The notes below the pieces were generated by a model. The model made no database searches, had not been told where the DNA came from, and saw nothing but the letters and a program-made list of their open reading frames with translations. Of a stretch of 64,000 bases of DNA, positions 10,936 through 22,228 are shown in pieces. The stretch comes from Cunninghamia lanceolata (lineage: Eukaryota; Streptophyta; Pinopsida; Cupressales; Cupressaceae), in NCBI GenBank assembly GCA_027924645.1, contig BSBN01000849.1:11674001-11738000 (forward strand), read 5' to 3'. Position 1 is the stretch's first letter. Each line of letters begins with the position of its first letter. Both the position numbers and the translations under genes were made by a program.

Positions 10936-11596
10936 AATTTGAAATCACCGACCACCTTTTCCCTTCCCTTTTCTTGGGTTTTAGGCTCGGGATAGGCATG
11001 GTTGGCCAACCTTGAGCCTTGGACCTGCAAGTTTTTTTCTAAGTACAAAACAAGAAGAAACACTGAGTTTACCTATATGGCTGAGGACCTTTTTTTCTAA
11101 ATTTTTTTACAAAATGAAAACCTATTATAGATGACATTCTCTAGTTTTCAAATATGTATTTTTTTTGTATTGGACATGTTCTTCTATTTATTATTTAATT
11201 TATGAGCAAACTAGTCCAAAAACTTGAAATGATAGGTGTTTGTATTTTTTTAATAACTTTTAATTTTTATATTTAAAAAAATATATATATGTCATCAATC
11301 TACACATCATTCTTTACACAATGAAAAAAAAAATTTATGATTTTTTTGCTCAAATTATGTTGGCCATACATGAGGGGTTTTCAAAAGTAGCAATTAGGCC
11401 TAATAAAAAATTAATTAAAAAAAATTATTTTGAAAAAAATTATAAAAAAATATCCTCATCAAACTTCAATGTACTACACATCTTTTCCCAAATGGATTTT
11501 AAAAAATAATTTTATTTAGGTCAAATTATGTTGGCCATACATGTGCATGGTATGGTTAAAAAAAAGTGACTTTTAAACAGTGGTTTTTAGAAATGC
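10936..11596. other. AT-rich gene-free stretch with a 22-bp direct repeat
   Basis: No coding signal seen. The stretch is very AT-rich with long A and T runs. A perfect 22-bp direct repeat, containing AAATTATGTTGGCCATACAT, occurs at 11351-11372 and 11522-11543. Confidence 0.6.
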
Positions 11597-11769
11597 CTAT
11601 TGAAAATCAATTTGTATCATCTGGGTATTGAAAAAAATTATATATTTAGAAACTAGACTCTGAGTACTACATTTTATATTTAGTGATTTTTTTAAATATT
11701 CCATCTCAAATTTTAAGGTCAAATGTGACAAATTCTGAAAATTAGGGAAAACACTTCCACTTTTTGGCC

Positions 11770-12344
11770 AAAAAGTGGACCCAACTTTTTGCATTGACCC
11801 CCCAACTACCATGGAAGCAAACTTGAAATCCCATTCTATAATGTCATTGATTTTCATGGCTCTTTTATCAAATTTTGCATTGGCTACATCAGTGACATTT
11901 TGGTTTTTGACAGATTTTAGCATGGGTAGTCCACCGGTTGAGTTTAACCTGGTCAGAATTCTGATAGCATCTTTGGTGATCTTAAATGGTTTTAGCAGCC
12001 ATACAAATTCACCGTGCATTCGGCTCAACACATAACGAACCCATTCACTCACATCAAATGATGGAAATTCAATAATTTACAAAAAATGTTTACTTTCTAG
12101 AGCTTTAAATTCAAGTTTCAGTTGGTAATTGTCATCCTTTAGATGGCTCTTAAACAACTCTAGCAGTTTTAGATTCCCAAATTCTTCTACATTACAATGA
12201 ATGTATGCCCTAATGTCTTTAACATGTAAAACCCCATATGGAACCCTCGAAAAAGCACCTAGTGGTTCGACTTCAACAGATTTGTAAGGATGCTTCTTAA
12301 ATTTAGGACGGGCCTTTTAGTGACATCAACAACTAAAGGTGTAG
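11770..12344 (-). pseudogene. Unknown coding relic starting MATPLVVDVT
   Basis: A minus-strand coding region I cannot name. It starts with an ATG at 12344 (MATPLVVDVT), shifts frame near 12310, then reads KFKKHPYKSVEVEPLGAF, YGVLHVKDIRAYIH and EFGNLKLLELFKSHLKDD. After a stop near 12075 it continues as FDVSEWVRYVLSRMHGEFVW, LKPFKITKDAIR and DKRAMKINDII. The recognisable part ends about 11790. The upstream 200 bp (12345-12544) look like a transcribed leader with a CATAAAAAGG box near 12535. Composition and codon use resemble the mobile-element proteins around it, so a gag-like or other element-borne protein is likely, but that is inference. Confidence 0.5.
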
Positions 12345-12544
12345 CCATATGCAGAGATTGAAAATTCAAGAGGTTTCGTAGAAAATAGAAATACCTTGTT
12401 TCACAGATTAGGATTTTGCTTGGAGATCCTCTTTGTGCTTCAATTCTTGAGAATTCTTATCTTTGATCTCGTTCACTCATTCTCTTCTTTCTTTCTTTTG
12501 ATGCAAAGTGATCTAAATGAGGAATGAATGACCTTTTTATGCTC

Positions 12545-14036
12545 CACAGCCCCTAATTTGTCTTTGTAATAAATTCTTTGCCCTAATACATCCGGTCACT
12601 GTGTTTGTTGAACAATTTCTCATGAATTACTTCACAATTTGCCATATCTACCTCTTTCCTTCTTGAAATCCTTCCAAATGATCTAAAACAATCTAAGATC
12701 TCTTTTCTCACTGTGTCAGATTTAGGCACTCACTTACTGGCTGAGGGAATTTGATTTTTATTGTAGGTCCCCCTAAGCTAGAGCTCTCAATTCAATTCTT
12801 GGAGGAATTACCATCACCGAATTCTGATGCGAACCCACTACTATTGCTCACAATTGTTTTCTTGACCCACGTCTTACTCATTTCATTCTGAATCTCATTC
12901 ACATCAATTTTTTCTTTGCCTTTTTCTTGTCTTTGCTCATCTGGTTTTATGTTTATCAGACCCCTTCTTTCATTACTCCTGTTTCTTCAGAGTCTTGCAA
13001 TATGACCATATTTATTTCCATTAAAGAACACAACATTTCTTCACTTATATACTTGATTTCCTCTTTATCTGCACTAGTTATCCATGTGTCAAAATCCATT
13101 GCAAGCAAAGTAGTAGCCATTGAAAGAATTGCCATTTGAGTTATTCATTATCATACTTCTACATTCATTAGATTTATGACCTTACCTCTTGCATTTGAAG
13201 CATTGATTGGAGAAGGATGGATCACTTTGATTTACTTTTCTTCTATACTAGTTAGCCTTGTGACCAAATTTATTACACTTAAAACAGATTCCATTGAATG
13301 ATGGATACCTTTTAGCATTAGGTTGTCTTACCAGAGTTATTCTAGGTCTATCTTTCCCATTCCTTGCTTGAAAATTTCTTTGTCCAGATCCAGAGCATTC
13401 ACCTTTTTCATATCCAAGACCATGCTTGTCATCAGCCTTTTTCTATCCTTCAAGTAGTGCTTCAAGTTTAGCTGAGATTATCTTGAACTTTTCTTTGTAT
13501 TCATTTGCAACTTCTAGGTCATGTCTAAGAATGACAATTTGCCTTTCAAGTTCTCTCTCATTGTCTCTAGATTCTTGTAAATTAGATTTTAAATGGCTAG
13601 CTATTCTATCTAATTTGTAGCATTCTTCAGTTCTTTCTTTTAGTTTTTCATTCAAGTCTTCTTCAATTTTCTTCCTATCTATAATTTCTTTGGTTTGCCT
13701 CATCACCCCAGATTCCATCTCAATTTTTAGAATAGCAACTTTTTTTGACAACTTCTCACATTCCTTTGTCTTTTCTTCCAAAGCTTCATTCATGCCATTC
13801 TCTTTAGTTAAACTGGATAATTGTAGAAGTAGCTCCTTTTTCCTTCCCATAGATTTCTTTAATTTATTTTTTAACATTTCGATGGTATCATCAGCATCTT
13901 TAAGTTCACCTCTCAGATTTCTAATTTTTTTTTTAGATTGAACAAGATCTTCTAGGGCTAATTGGAGTTGATCTTTTAGTGAACCCATTAAAGCTCCTTC
14001 CAAGATCTTTTCCTTAAGTTGTTAGGCTTCTCAAAG
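12545..14036 (-). pseudogene. C3 copia-like gag relic: coiled coil plus four CCHC-type knuckles
   Basis: Minus-strand remains of a nucleic-acid-binding gag-like protein directly downstream of a primer binding site. The first block (14003-13443) is a long heptad-rich coiled coil, for example LKDQLQLALEDLVQSKKK and LEEKTKECEKLSKKVAILK. After a stop the frame continues through a linker and a knuckle, CFKCNKFGHKAN, at about 13260-13300, a second, CFKCKR-stop-GHKSNEC, at about 13160-13200, and two more degenerate copies near 13090 and 13025 (GHMDN and KYGHIARL). Further coding fragments reach 12570 (SEFGDGNSSKN, PTIKIKFPQP, SDTVRKEILDCF). No protease, RT or integrase of this element is seen, so it may be a gag-only, non-autonomous type or be truncated. 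Confidence 0.65.
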
Positions 14037-14044
14037 GAACCTTA

Positions 14045-14056
14045 CTCTCATACCAA
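14045..14056 (-). promoter_or_regulatory. C3 primer binding site
   Basis: On the minus strand TTGGTATGAGAG follows the LTR terminus AACAA. It is the copia initiator-Met type site with one change and defines the LTR end at 14058. Confidence 0.75.
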
Positions 14057-14057
14057 T

Positions 14058-14072
14058 TGTTGGATTAGGTCC
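14058..14072 (-). repeat. C3 5' LTR, first 15 bp (rest at 42400-43475)
   Basis: TGTTGGATTAGGTCC, the end of an LTR that is interrupted at once by the T element. The last five bases (GGTCC, 14068-14072) recur with one change as GGTCT at 42400-42404, where the LTR continues. Confidence 0.8.
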
Positions 14073-14780
14073 TGTTGGGTGAATATTTTATCGTCAACTT
14101 ACTAACAGCAAAATGGTTATATCAACCACAATGTAATGAGATAAATCTCTCCTCTCATCAAGGGGAGGTTCCCTTTTTAACTAGTTTCAAAGTTACCTAT
14201 TCTAACACTAATCTTCAGGGTGAATCCATATCATCCATTTCTCTTTTTCTAGAAATGATGTTTACAAAAATAGTAATTTCACAATACAAATCAAAATAAC
14301 CAAGAAACCCACAAGAGCACAAAGTCTATCATTGCTCCTTTTGCTGATCAAATTTTAGAAACGAATAGGAAAAGGTGCAACCCAAAGTCTTTACCGAATA
14401 TTATGATAAAAACACACAATCATAAAAGATAACAGTAGCTCAAAGTCTTTCCAATATCTTTTACTCAAACACATAAAATCATAAGCCCAAAGATAATTAT
14501 TGCAGCACAAAGTCTCCAGAATTAACTTGAGAATATCTCCCAGATTATCCAAACTCACACTACAATTTGATCCAATAGATAAAATAGTATAAGGAAAAGG
14601 ACATAAGAACAATTTCCAATACACCACAAGTTATTCCAAGGCAAAGATTGAATGATCGCTTGCCTTTTTATTAACTTGATAAAATATGATTTACAATTTG
14701 AATACAAAGTCTCAAAATGCTCTTCAATTTGGCAAGGTTTCGCTTCAATAACTAAAAGATCATTATTACAAAAGAGGACC

Positions 14781-14793
14781 TCTTTATTTATAG
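14781..14793 (-). promoter_or_regulatory. Probable T LTR TATA box
   Basis: The minus strand reads CTATAAATAAAGA, followed by a purine/T-rich region before U5. It is the best TATA match in the LTR. The other LTR has a one-base-changed version near 39520. Confidence 0.55.
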
Positions 14794-14995
14794 TGAGAGG
14801 CCTAGAGAAATTCTAGGAAAATCCTAACTACTTTAACTTATCCAACAAAAGAGTCCTATTTGACTTATGACTTCTTTTGTTTCACATGTAATTACATTTT
14901 GAGAAAATACATGTGAATATGTCCACAACAAAATTCAAATTACATATAAAATAATGAGAATAACTAAGGTATTTGAAAAGAAACTTCAGTTTCCC

Positions 14996-16092
14996 CCATC
15001 ATTCTTCTTGAAAAATTCTTTGCATAAGGCCTATATTGCCACCATTTTGCATACATCAGGTTTAGCTGTATTATCAGAAATGGTACAGACCCAAAGAACT
15101 GCATCTTTTACTACCTTTATCACATTTTCATGCTTCATTTGATACTCTCTTCTCCACTAATTCATCATCCCACAAACATATTAACACTAAAAAGAAATCA
15201 TCATTAACCCTATGGAAATGATGAATGGATCCTTTTACAGTAATTTGAGGATAACACTCATATACAAGAACCAAACTTCGGTCACCCACTTGAGTGAAAC
15301 CAAGATAAATTCTCATACTTGCAGCATCATACACAAGATATGAGGTCATATAAAACTTGAATGTTGTGTTGAGCTTTACCAGTTGCTCATGTAGATAATT
15401 ACTAATCTATTCACCCCAAAAGAGTTTCTATGTTCCTCTGAGAATCACCTTGATGTACATGTACATCCATTCCTAAAACTTAGAAGAAGAAGGGAGTCCT
15501 CTGACCTGACTCAATAGGGTAATAAAGTCACTTACCTCCTGAACGAAGTCACTCCTCGAGAGATCTTTTGGTCATCTTATCATATAGTTTCAAGGAGTCT
15601 TCAACCACTTACTATTTATGTATTTCCTTACAGCATCAACATCTTCTTCATAATCCCTTTGCCCTTGAGCAAAATCTATCTCTCTAATATTTTCAATAGG
15701 AGGACACATGAAGATTTTGTCAATGAATTCCGCATCTAATCTCATGACCAAATTCTCCTGGGAATCTGACACAGCCCTAGTATCCTTCTTGTAATGATTG
15801 GCTACCTGAAGAACAAACTCAGGATTGTGGACAGCAACTAGAAAAGAGGCAACCAAGTGAATACCACTGTTAATGATCTTCTGCATATGCCTAGAAGGAT
15901 TTGGCTATTTTGTTTTGTTAACGAACTCAACCATGTCCACATGACAAATCTCTATATCCTTGATCTCATCAACATTAGACTGCACTAAAGTAATAGGGAA
16001 GACCCCTTGGTATTTATACTTCATGATATTAGCTTTGGATGGAGATGGCTCTGACATCAGCTTTGGACATAACTCTGAGAAAGGTGTTTACC
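14996..16092 (-). pseudogene. Unknown coding relic inside the U3 of the T LTR
   Basis: A sense-strand (same strand as T) coding region within the LTR. It can be read from about 16092 (FSELCPKLMSEPSPSKA), through an ATG at 16024 (MKYKYQGVFPITLVQSN), then an open block at 15886-15590 (HLVASFLVAVHNPEFVLQ, RLDAEFIDKIFMCPP, DVDAVRKYINSKWLKTP). After stops it continues to a block at 15349-15128 (YLVYDAASMRIYLGFTQV, DRSLVLVYECYPQITVKG). About 350 residues are represented with a few stops. The second LTR has the same region at about 39730-40830, with more frameshifts. I do not recognise the family; a captured host or element protein is possible. Confidence 0.5.
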
Positions 16093-16300
16093 ACAGACAT
16101 CTGTCAAAAACTGCAAAAAGCCATGATCTCAAAGTTAGGGGAAAAGTGGGAAAATTGGGGTTATTGTGATTTGATGATCATGAACAGGGAAGCATGCATT
16201 GAAGGACTTGAGGGTGCACAAATTGAGGTAAAAGGCGAAAGCAAGTCAATAGGCTTTGAAATGTGAATTTTCTCCAGTGTTAGAGAAAATTCAGGAAATT

Positions 16301-17600
16301 GTACATGGGTGATGAAAATGACCACTCGTGCACATGGCACCATTTACTTATCATGTAAAGTCAATCAATTTGACTACTATTGCATGTAGGGAAAAGTTTG
16401 ATTTTGATGCATGTGCAAGGTCAACGAAAATAGCCACCATTGCATGTTCTTGGTATGACAATCATTTTTGATGTAGGGGCAATTAATTTGACTGCCCTTA
16501 CATGAGGGAATAAGCAAATTTGATTTGGATGTGCACAAGCGGCAAAAATGCCTGCTAGTGCATATAGAAGGATAAGCTTGCAATGCAGAGTTGGTCAAAA
16601 AGACCGCTTGTGCATGCGTTTGAACATCCCAAGTTATTATGTTAGAGCAGGGTTTTCTGCCGCTTATGCACATTGGGAGGTAATATATAAAGTTTGTGTA
16701 AGGGCAGTGGTTTTAACTACCCTTACATGTAGGGAAGACCAAACATATAAGGTTCATGTAGGGGCAGTGAAAATCGCCACCCTTACATGAACTATCAACA
16801 CAAAAAATGTGAGGGTAATAATGTGTATCAGCGGTGGTAAAGACTGCTCATACACGTTAGGAAAGTATTGGAAGAAAACCTAATTTTAACATAGGCAGTA
16901 AAAATCCTGACCCATTGAACCAATGCATTCAAAAGAAAATGAAAACTAGGGTTTAATGAAAAATGATGAAAAATACATATACGGATGATACATCTTTACT
17001 AATCCATAAAAGAGAAATCAAAACAAAAACAAAGACATTTACCACATGCCAAAATCCTAGTCTTTAAAACAAAAATAAGAATCAAAAGTAACAACTTACC
17101 TGGCAAGAAATAAAAACCCTAAACGCAGTCACAGAGGCAAGATATGCTTAGATCTGAAATCTACATGAGCTTCATGAAGAAAACTGGTATCAAGGAGGTA
17201 TAGCTCATTAGAGGTCTTGAAAATAAACAATAAACAAATCAAAATGAAAATAAAACACTTTAAGAGGATTTAAAGTTACACATTAAACATGACATGAGTG
17301 CCATTAATGCCCACTCCGAGTTAGTTAATTTTGTAGGATTTGCTCGGGTGGCAAAAACCTCCAACATTACATAATGACTTGGCTTAATGTTATGTCAAAT
17401 GTACTGGAGTGGCAGATATGATCTCCCTTACATGTAAATTGACTGACCTCTAAAGATATGTCCAGGTGGCAGATATGACCGCCTTTGCATATGAAATGAT
17501 AACAAACAAGAAACATGCATGGGCAATGATTTTCACCGCTCATGCATGTTTAACAACAATACACATGTAAGAGTGCTAATTTTGACTGCTATTGCATGTG
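16301..17600. repeat. Palindrome array in T U3
   Basis: At least ten imperfect palindromes of 30-40 bp. They share the plan CATG(T/C)AAGGGCAGT, a short loop often AAAAT or ATTTG, then the complement. Clear examples are 16352-16386, 16471-16503, 16531-16563, 16580-16617, 16698-16726, 16752-16792, 16823-16855, 17399-17432, 17456-17492, 17514-17548 and 17562-17600. The arms differ in sequence between units but remain complementary within each. The same array is at about 40930-42145 in the other LTR. Confidence 0.8.
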
Positions 17601-17853
17601 AAAACAAAAATTTTCTAACACCCCCAAATAGTCAAAATTGATATTTTGACAAGCTTATGACCTAGTCTATTTTCATGATTTTTGAGGAATCGACCTAGGG
17701 GAATCTCGCAAACCATTTCAATGATGTTAGTGGACTTCATGCAAGGCCAAGAGAGCTTGTCTCGATAAGCAAACTTAGAGTGTAGACTATGAAATAGACA
17801 AGTTTCGTAAGGGTTGTCTACAAAATTGAGCGCAACTCATTTTGAGGACAACA

Positions 17854-18483
17854 GCTGGGTCTAACTAGGGAACGTCCTTCAATTGAACTTTGAAATGATT
17901 GAAGTGAGAAGAATCCAATCTCTAAGTGCCTTCATCCATGCCATTTGGCCATAGAGTCAAGCTACCAAAAATAAAAAGACACAAAAGACTAAACAAACAC
18001 GAAAAAATAAAAACACAAAGCTATACAATATGTACAAATGAACTTATCTGATACATCAAGGATTGAAGTGTTTTAGATGTTGTCCACTGTGAGACAGCAA
18101 GAATGGTGTTCCATCTCCAACAAGAAGCTATTTTCACCACAAAGTTGATGAATGTCAAATGACCCTCTCCATAAGAAATCAAACTTCCCATGCATTCCTT
18201 TTGGTTCTCTCTTCTTGTCCCATAACAAGACTTGATCTCCAATTTAAAACTCACAAGCCCTTGCTTTCTTGTCAAAGAGTTTCTTCACCTAACTTTGATG
18301 TTCAGAAATACGGTATGCTACCATAGCCCACTGCTCTTAAAGTTTAGTGAGGTATATTATCCTTTTATCAATCAAACTTTTAAAAGTCCTATCTTCTACT
18401 GCCTTTTCCAACTTCAAAGACGACAACTCCAAAGTAACAGGTATTTCTACATTCAGACCATATAGAAGCTGAAATGGTGACAT
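17854..18483 (-). pseudogene. T integrase C-terminal part
   Basis: From 18483 down the minus strand reads NIGMSPFQLLYGLN, then LEKAVEDRTF, LFDKKARACEF, a stop, QVLLWDKKREPKGMHGKF and DFLWRGSFDIH. This is the segment after the catalytic core of a gypsy integrase (SPFQL-YG and LLWDK...F..LW.GPF motifs). It is continuous with the sequence ending at 33227 (LGADRITPKRVIG) and is separated from it by the C2 insertion. About 200 bases beyond the last motif, up to the LTR, have no clear coding content. Confidence 0.8.
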
Positions 18484-18488
18484 GCCTA

Positions 18489-19857
18489 TGTTAGATTTAG
18501 TGTAGATAACTAAGAGGGGGGGTGAATCAATTGTTCAAAACTTTCTTCCAATTAAACACTTAAATCCACTTTGTAATTTAGTAGCATAATAATAAATCAA
18601 TCATGGAAACATAATGCATTAAATCAAGAGTAGAAACACATTAACACACAAGACACCAAGATTTTGACGTGGAAAACCTAATTAAGGGAAAAACCAAGGG
18701 GTGATTAACCCAAGATTGTATTCTCTGTTAGAAGAATAGAAAGAACAAAATGGCACATGCCAATTAGGGCTCACTGCCTGAGCACACTGCTCACAAGAGG
18801 CCCACTGCCTACAGGAGACACACTATCTACAAAATAATAAGTATTACATACTTGAACTAGAGAATAGCATCTTCATCATGCTTGAGTTAGTTCCATTATG
18901 CCCAATACTTCTGCTCTGCCTTTCGTACCTCTACTCTTTACCACACTCTCATCACCACAAGATATATCTGAAAATGACTTTACAATTCCTTATTTATTCA
19001 AGACATTGACTTAGGGATAATCATCCAAGTTGGCATACATTTCAGAGCAAATACATAAATACAACATGATTAGTTACAAAAAGACTTCACATGGATCAAC
19101 ACACTGTCAGCCACATATATCTGAGACTTTAAGATCAACATGCCAATCTTCACATAACATCTTTAAGATCATCCGTAAGATGCATAACTCATCCGATCGA
19201 CTAGGCTTAGGAAGAACACCATCATCTGAAAGTTATTCTTCAATTGCAAGCTCAAACTCTAGTGCGGACCACCAACATGAACTAGACATGATCCAAAGAC
19301 ATCCACAGGCTTGCCTGAATCACCAAGAACATCCACACTACATCTTCTTACTGAAATCCTTCTCTCCTTCATCCGGAACCTCAAGAACATAGTCTGTCAT
19401 TACTATCATAATGGAATAGATGCTTGCAGACCTCTAGACCATGAACCAATTGAGTTGTGAATTCACACTGACTTCCTAAACACTCCATCATATCCATAGA
19501 ATAGGATATTTCATTTCTGTATCTCATCGGACCTATCTGTGGCACACTGTCACCTTTGAACATCTGCCAAAACTGATTTTACTTAACTGGCCATAACTTC
19601 CTTATATCTTCATGCAGACCTCTAAAATATTTACTAGATCATCTTAAGACACATATCTATAAACCTTTTGAAGCGTATCCTCTAATCTTCATCTTATCTA
19701 GGAACTTTAGCTCACTGTCTTCACTATTCTTCTCTTTTCCTTATCAGGACTAATTTTCTCAATATCCTCAGCACATAGCTCATCCAATCCTTATCATCAA
19801 TGCAACAGGAGTATGTTGACATCAATGACAACACTGGTTAGGCCCATACTTGCAACA
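18489..19857 (-). repeat. C2 3' LTR
   Basis: 1369 bp, homologous to 31845-33221. In plus orientation it starts TGTTAGATTTAG and ends CTTGCAACA. It holds the dyad (19007-19032), a TATA-like AATAAATA (about 18990-19000) and the AGTG hairpin array (18751-18828), all in reverse orientation. Confidence 0.92.
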
Positions 19858-20130
19858 ATCTCCCCCTTTGTCATCTATGGCAACATATGATGTGAAAAAC
19901 TATTTTAACCATCAAGACAAGAACTTTTCTTTACTAACACAACTCCCCCTATCAACAACAACCATTAACATGTCTTCTCTTCCTTTACTACTCCCCCTTT
20001 GATTAGCAACCACTTTTTTTTCACATGTCTTCTCTCCCCCTTTGACATCAATGGCAAAGGGCACATACTTGCAACTCTAGAATCATGCCAGCTGCTCCCC
20101 CTGAGTAGCATCTTCCCATCATCATTTCGG
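19858..20130 (-). promoter_or_regulatory. C2 polypurine tract cluster
   Basis: On the minus strand, GGGGGAG-type tracts occur repeatedly before the 3' LTR (plus-strand CTCCCCC near 19861, 19942, 19990, 20034 and 20096). The one abutting the LTR is the probable second-strand primer; the others are repeats of it. The region has no coding content. Confidence 0.7.
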
Positions 20131-20171
20131 ACCACAAGATATGACTGTGAGATCCACCGGATTGATGCACA

Positions 20172-21810
20172 TCAATGCACCTTAATGCAAAACTGGAGGG
20201 TAATAACCCCTAACTTCTCCTTGAGATACTCAAAAGAATCCTTAGGAAGAGGTTTAGTAAAGATATCTGCAATCTGATCCTTGGAAGGTACAAACTCCAA
20301 TCTGACTTCATTCTTGTTCACTTGCTCTCTCAAAAAGTGAAACTTGATGGATATATGTTTAGTCTTTGAATGCAACATCGGATTCTTAGATATATTTATT
20401 GCACTTGAATTATCACAAAATATTGTGATAGGTTCCTCATACTCCACTCTAATGTCTCTCAGCATTTGCTTCATCCATAAAACTTGAGTGCAACGACTTG
20501 CTGCTATAATATATTATGCTTCAGTTGTGGACAGAGATATTGCCTCTTGTTTCTTTCTTGGCCAAGAAACCAATCTCTTCCCTAGAAAAAATGCTCCGCC
20601 ACTTGTACTCTTCTGGTCATCCACATCTCCTACCCAATTTGCATCTATATATGCATGAAGAGAGAAATTATGATCTCTAGGATACCACAGACCATACTCA
20701 ACTACCCTTTTAGATATCCAAAAATCCTCTTGATTGCCATGACATGAGATTCTCTAGGATCAGCTTGGAATCTAGCAATAAGACCAACAACATTAATAAT
20801 GTCAGGTCTAGTTTGAGTAAGATACAACAATCCTCCAATCATTGACCTATACTTTTTTTGATTAGCCTTGGGAGAATCATCATCTTTGCTCAACTTACAT
20901 CCGATTGCCATGGGAGTACTCATTGGCTTTGAGTCTTCCATCCCAAATTTTTTCAACAATTCTTTCACATATTTGGTCTGAGAAATGAAGATTCCTTTCT
21001 TTGTTTGAGTGATTTGTAGACCCAAGAAGAAATTCATTTCCCCAAACATGGACATCTCAAATTCACTTTTCATTTCATTTGTAAAAGTCTTGGACATACT
21101 ATCTCTTCCTCCAAAAATGATATCATCAACAAATACTTCAACAATCAAGATATTTTCATGATCAATTTGGAAGTACAAATTACTGTCAGTAGTACCTTTG
21201 TTGAAACCAATATTCAAAATATGCTTATCCAATCTCTCATACCAGGCTCTTGGGGTTTGCTTTAGTCCATACAAAGCCTTTTTAACTTGCAGACCATATC
21301 ACCATGATCAGACAATTGAAATCCATCTAGTTGTTCAATGTATACTTCTTCTTCCAAGTCTCCATTCAGAAAGGCAGACTTGACATCCATCTGATATACT
21401 TTGAAGTCCTTGAAGGCAACAAAAGAAAGAAACAATTTTACTACTTCAATTCTTGCCACCAGAGAAAAAGTTTCTTCAAAATCAACTCCTTCTACTTGGG
21501 AGTAACCCTTCTAGACCAATCTGGCTTTGTTTTTTACTACATCACCATCTTCATTCAGTTTATTCTGGAAGACCCATTTGGTTCCAATCACATTCTTATT
21601 TTTAGGTCAGGGAACAAGATCCCATGTGTGATTCTTCTCAATTTGCATTAGCTCTTCCTTCATTGCTTTAGTCTAGTTTTCATCATTGCAAGCTTCATTC
21701 ATTGTCTTAGGTTCAATCATTGAAATTAGACAATACTCTTGTGAATCTTGAGCAATCCTTCTTGTTTGTACCCCTTTTCTTTTATCACCTATGATCTAAT
21801 CCTCAGAGTT
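20172..21810 (-). pseudogene. C2 pol C-terminal half: RT and RNase H
   Basis: Continuation of the C2 polyprotein beyond the C1 insertion. From 21810 down there is the integrase-RT linker and RT start (GTKWVFQNKLNEDG-like, then KARLV-KGYSQ). The block at 21459-21262 has [20 protein letters not shown]; the block at 21274-20702 has [14 protein letters not shown] (active site FVDD) and [13 protein letters not shown]. RNase H ends in 20474-20172 with ITIFCDNSSAINISKN and SKDQIADIFTKPLPKD. The RT part with KMMYGLKQ is frameshifted near 21270. Stops and frameshifts are scattered; the last block extends past the usual end. Confidence 0.9.
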
Positions 21811-22228
21811 ATTCATGTTGCAAGTATGAGGTGAACCAGTGTTGTCATTGATGTCAACATACTCATATTACATTGACAAGAAGGATTGGATGAGCTGTGT
21901 GTTGAGGATATTGAGAAAATTAGCCTCAGTCAGGAACAATGAAGAACAGTGATGAGAAGAAGGCAAATATATTGGATAGGTTGAGAACCAGAGGATGCGG
22001 ATTAAAGGGTTTGCAGATATGAGTCTTGAGATGCTTCAGTCAAGTTTTCAGAGGTCCGCATGAAGACCTGAAGAAGTTATGGCTGTCTGTGTGGAACCGG
22101 TTCCGGCAAGTGCTTAGAGGTGACAGAGGATCACAGAAAGGTCCAGTGAGGTCCAGAATTGTACAATCCTAATCTGTGGATTGGAAAGAGTGTTTGGGAT
22201 GTCCTTGTGATGTGCCATCTTGAGTTGT

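Larger units (their letters stand above)
14073..17853 (-). repeat. T 3' LTR (3.78 kb)
   Basis: Homologous along its length to 38805-42399. In plus orientation it starts TGTTGGGTGAAT and ends GAGGACAACA. In element orientation, U3 runs from 17853 down to about 14790 and R-U5 from there to 14073. U3 contains an array of palindromes (16301-17600) and a coding relic (about 14996-16092). The two LTRs differ by many substitutions and small indels, so the insertion is old. Confidence 0.9.

Noticed and set aside
10857..11063. Minus-strand frame with repeated GTRYKTGTRY
   Set aside because: Produced by the GGGTACC palindrome array; no independent coding evidence.
11321..11509. Plus-strand 62-codon frame rich in Lys, Phe and Asn
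   Set aside because: AT-rich homopolymer runs with no conservation signal.
15590..15886. A separate host gene in the 15-16 kb region
   Set aside because: The sequence is inside the T LTR and repeated in the other LTR, so it belongs to the element whatever its origin.
16377..16790. Frames on both strands over the T palindrome array
   Set aside because: The palindromes give mirror-image frames on both strands; the coding relic in U3 ends before this region.
19030..19392. Plus-strand 120-codon frame in the C2 LTR, with a relative at 32544-32783
   Set aside because: Antisense to the element and confined to the LTR; frame and stops differ between the LTR copies.
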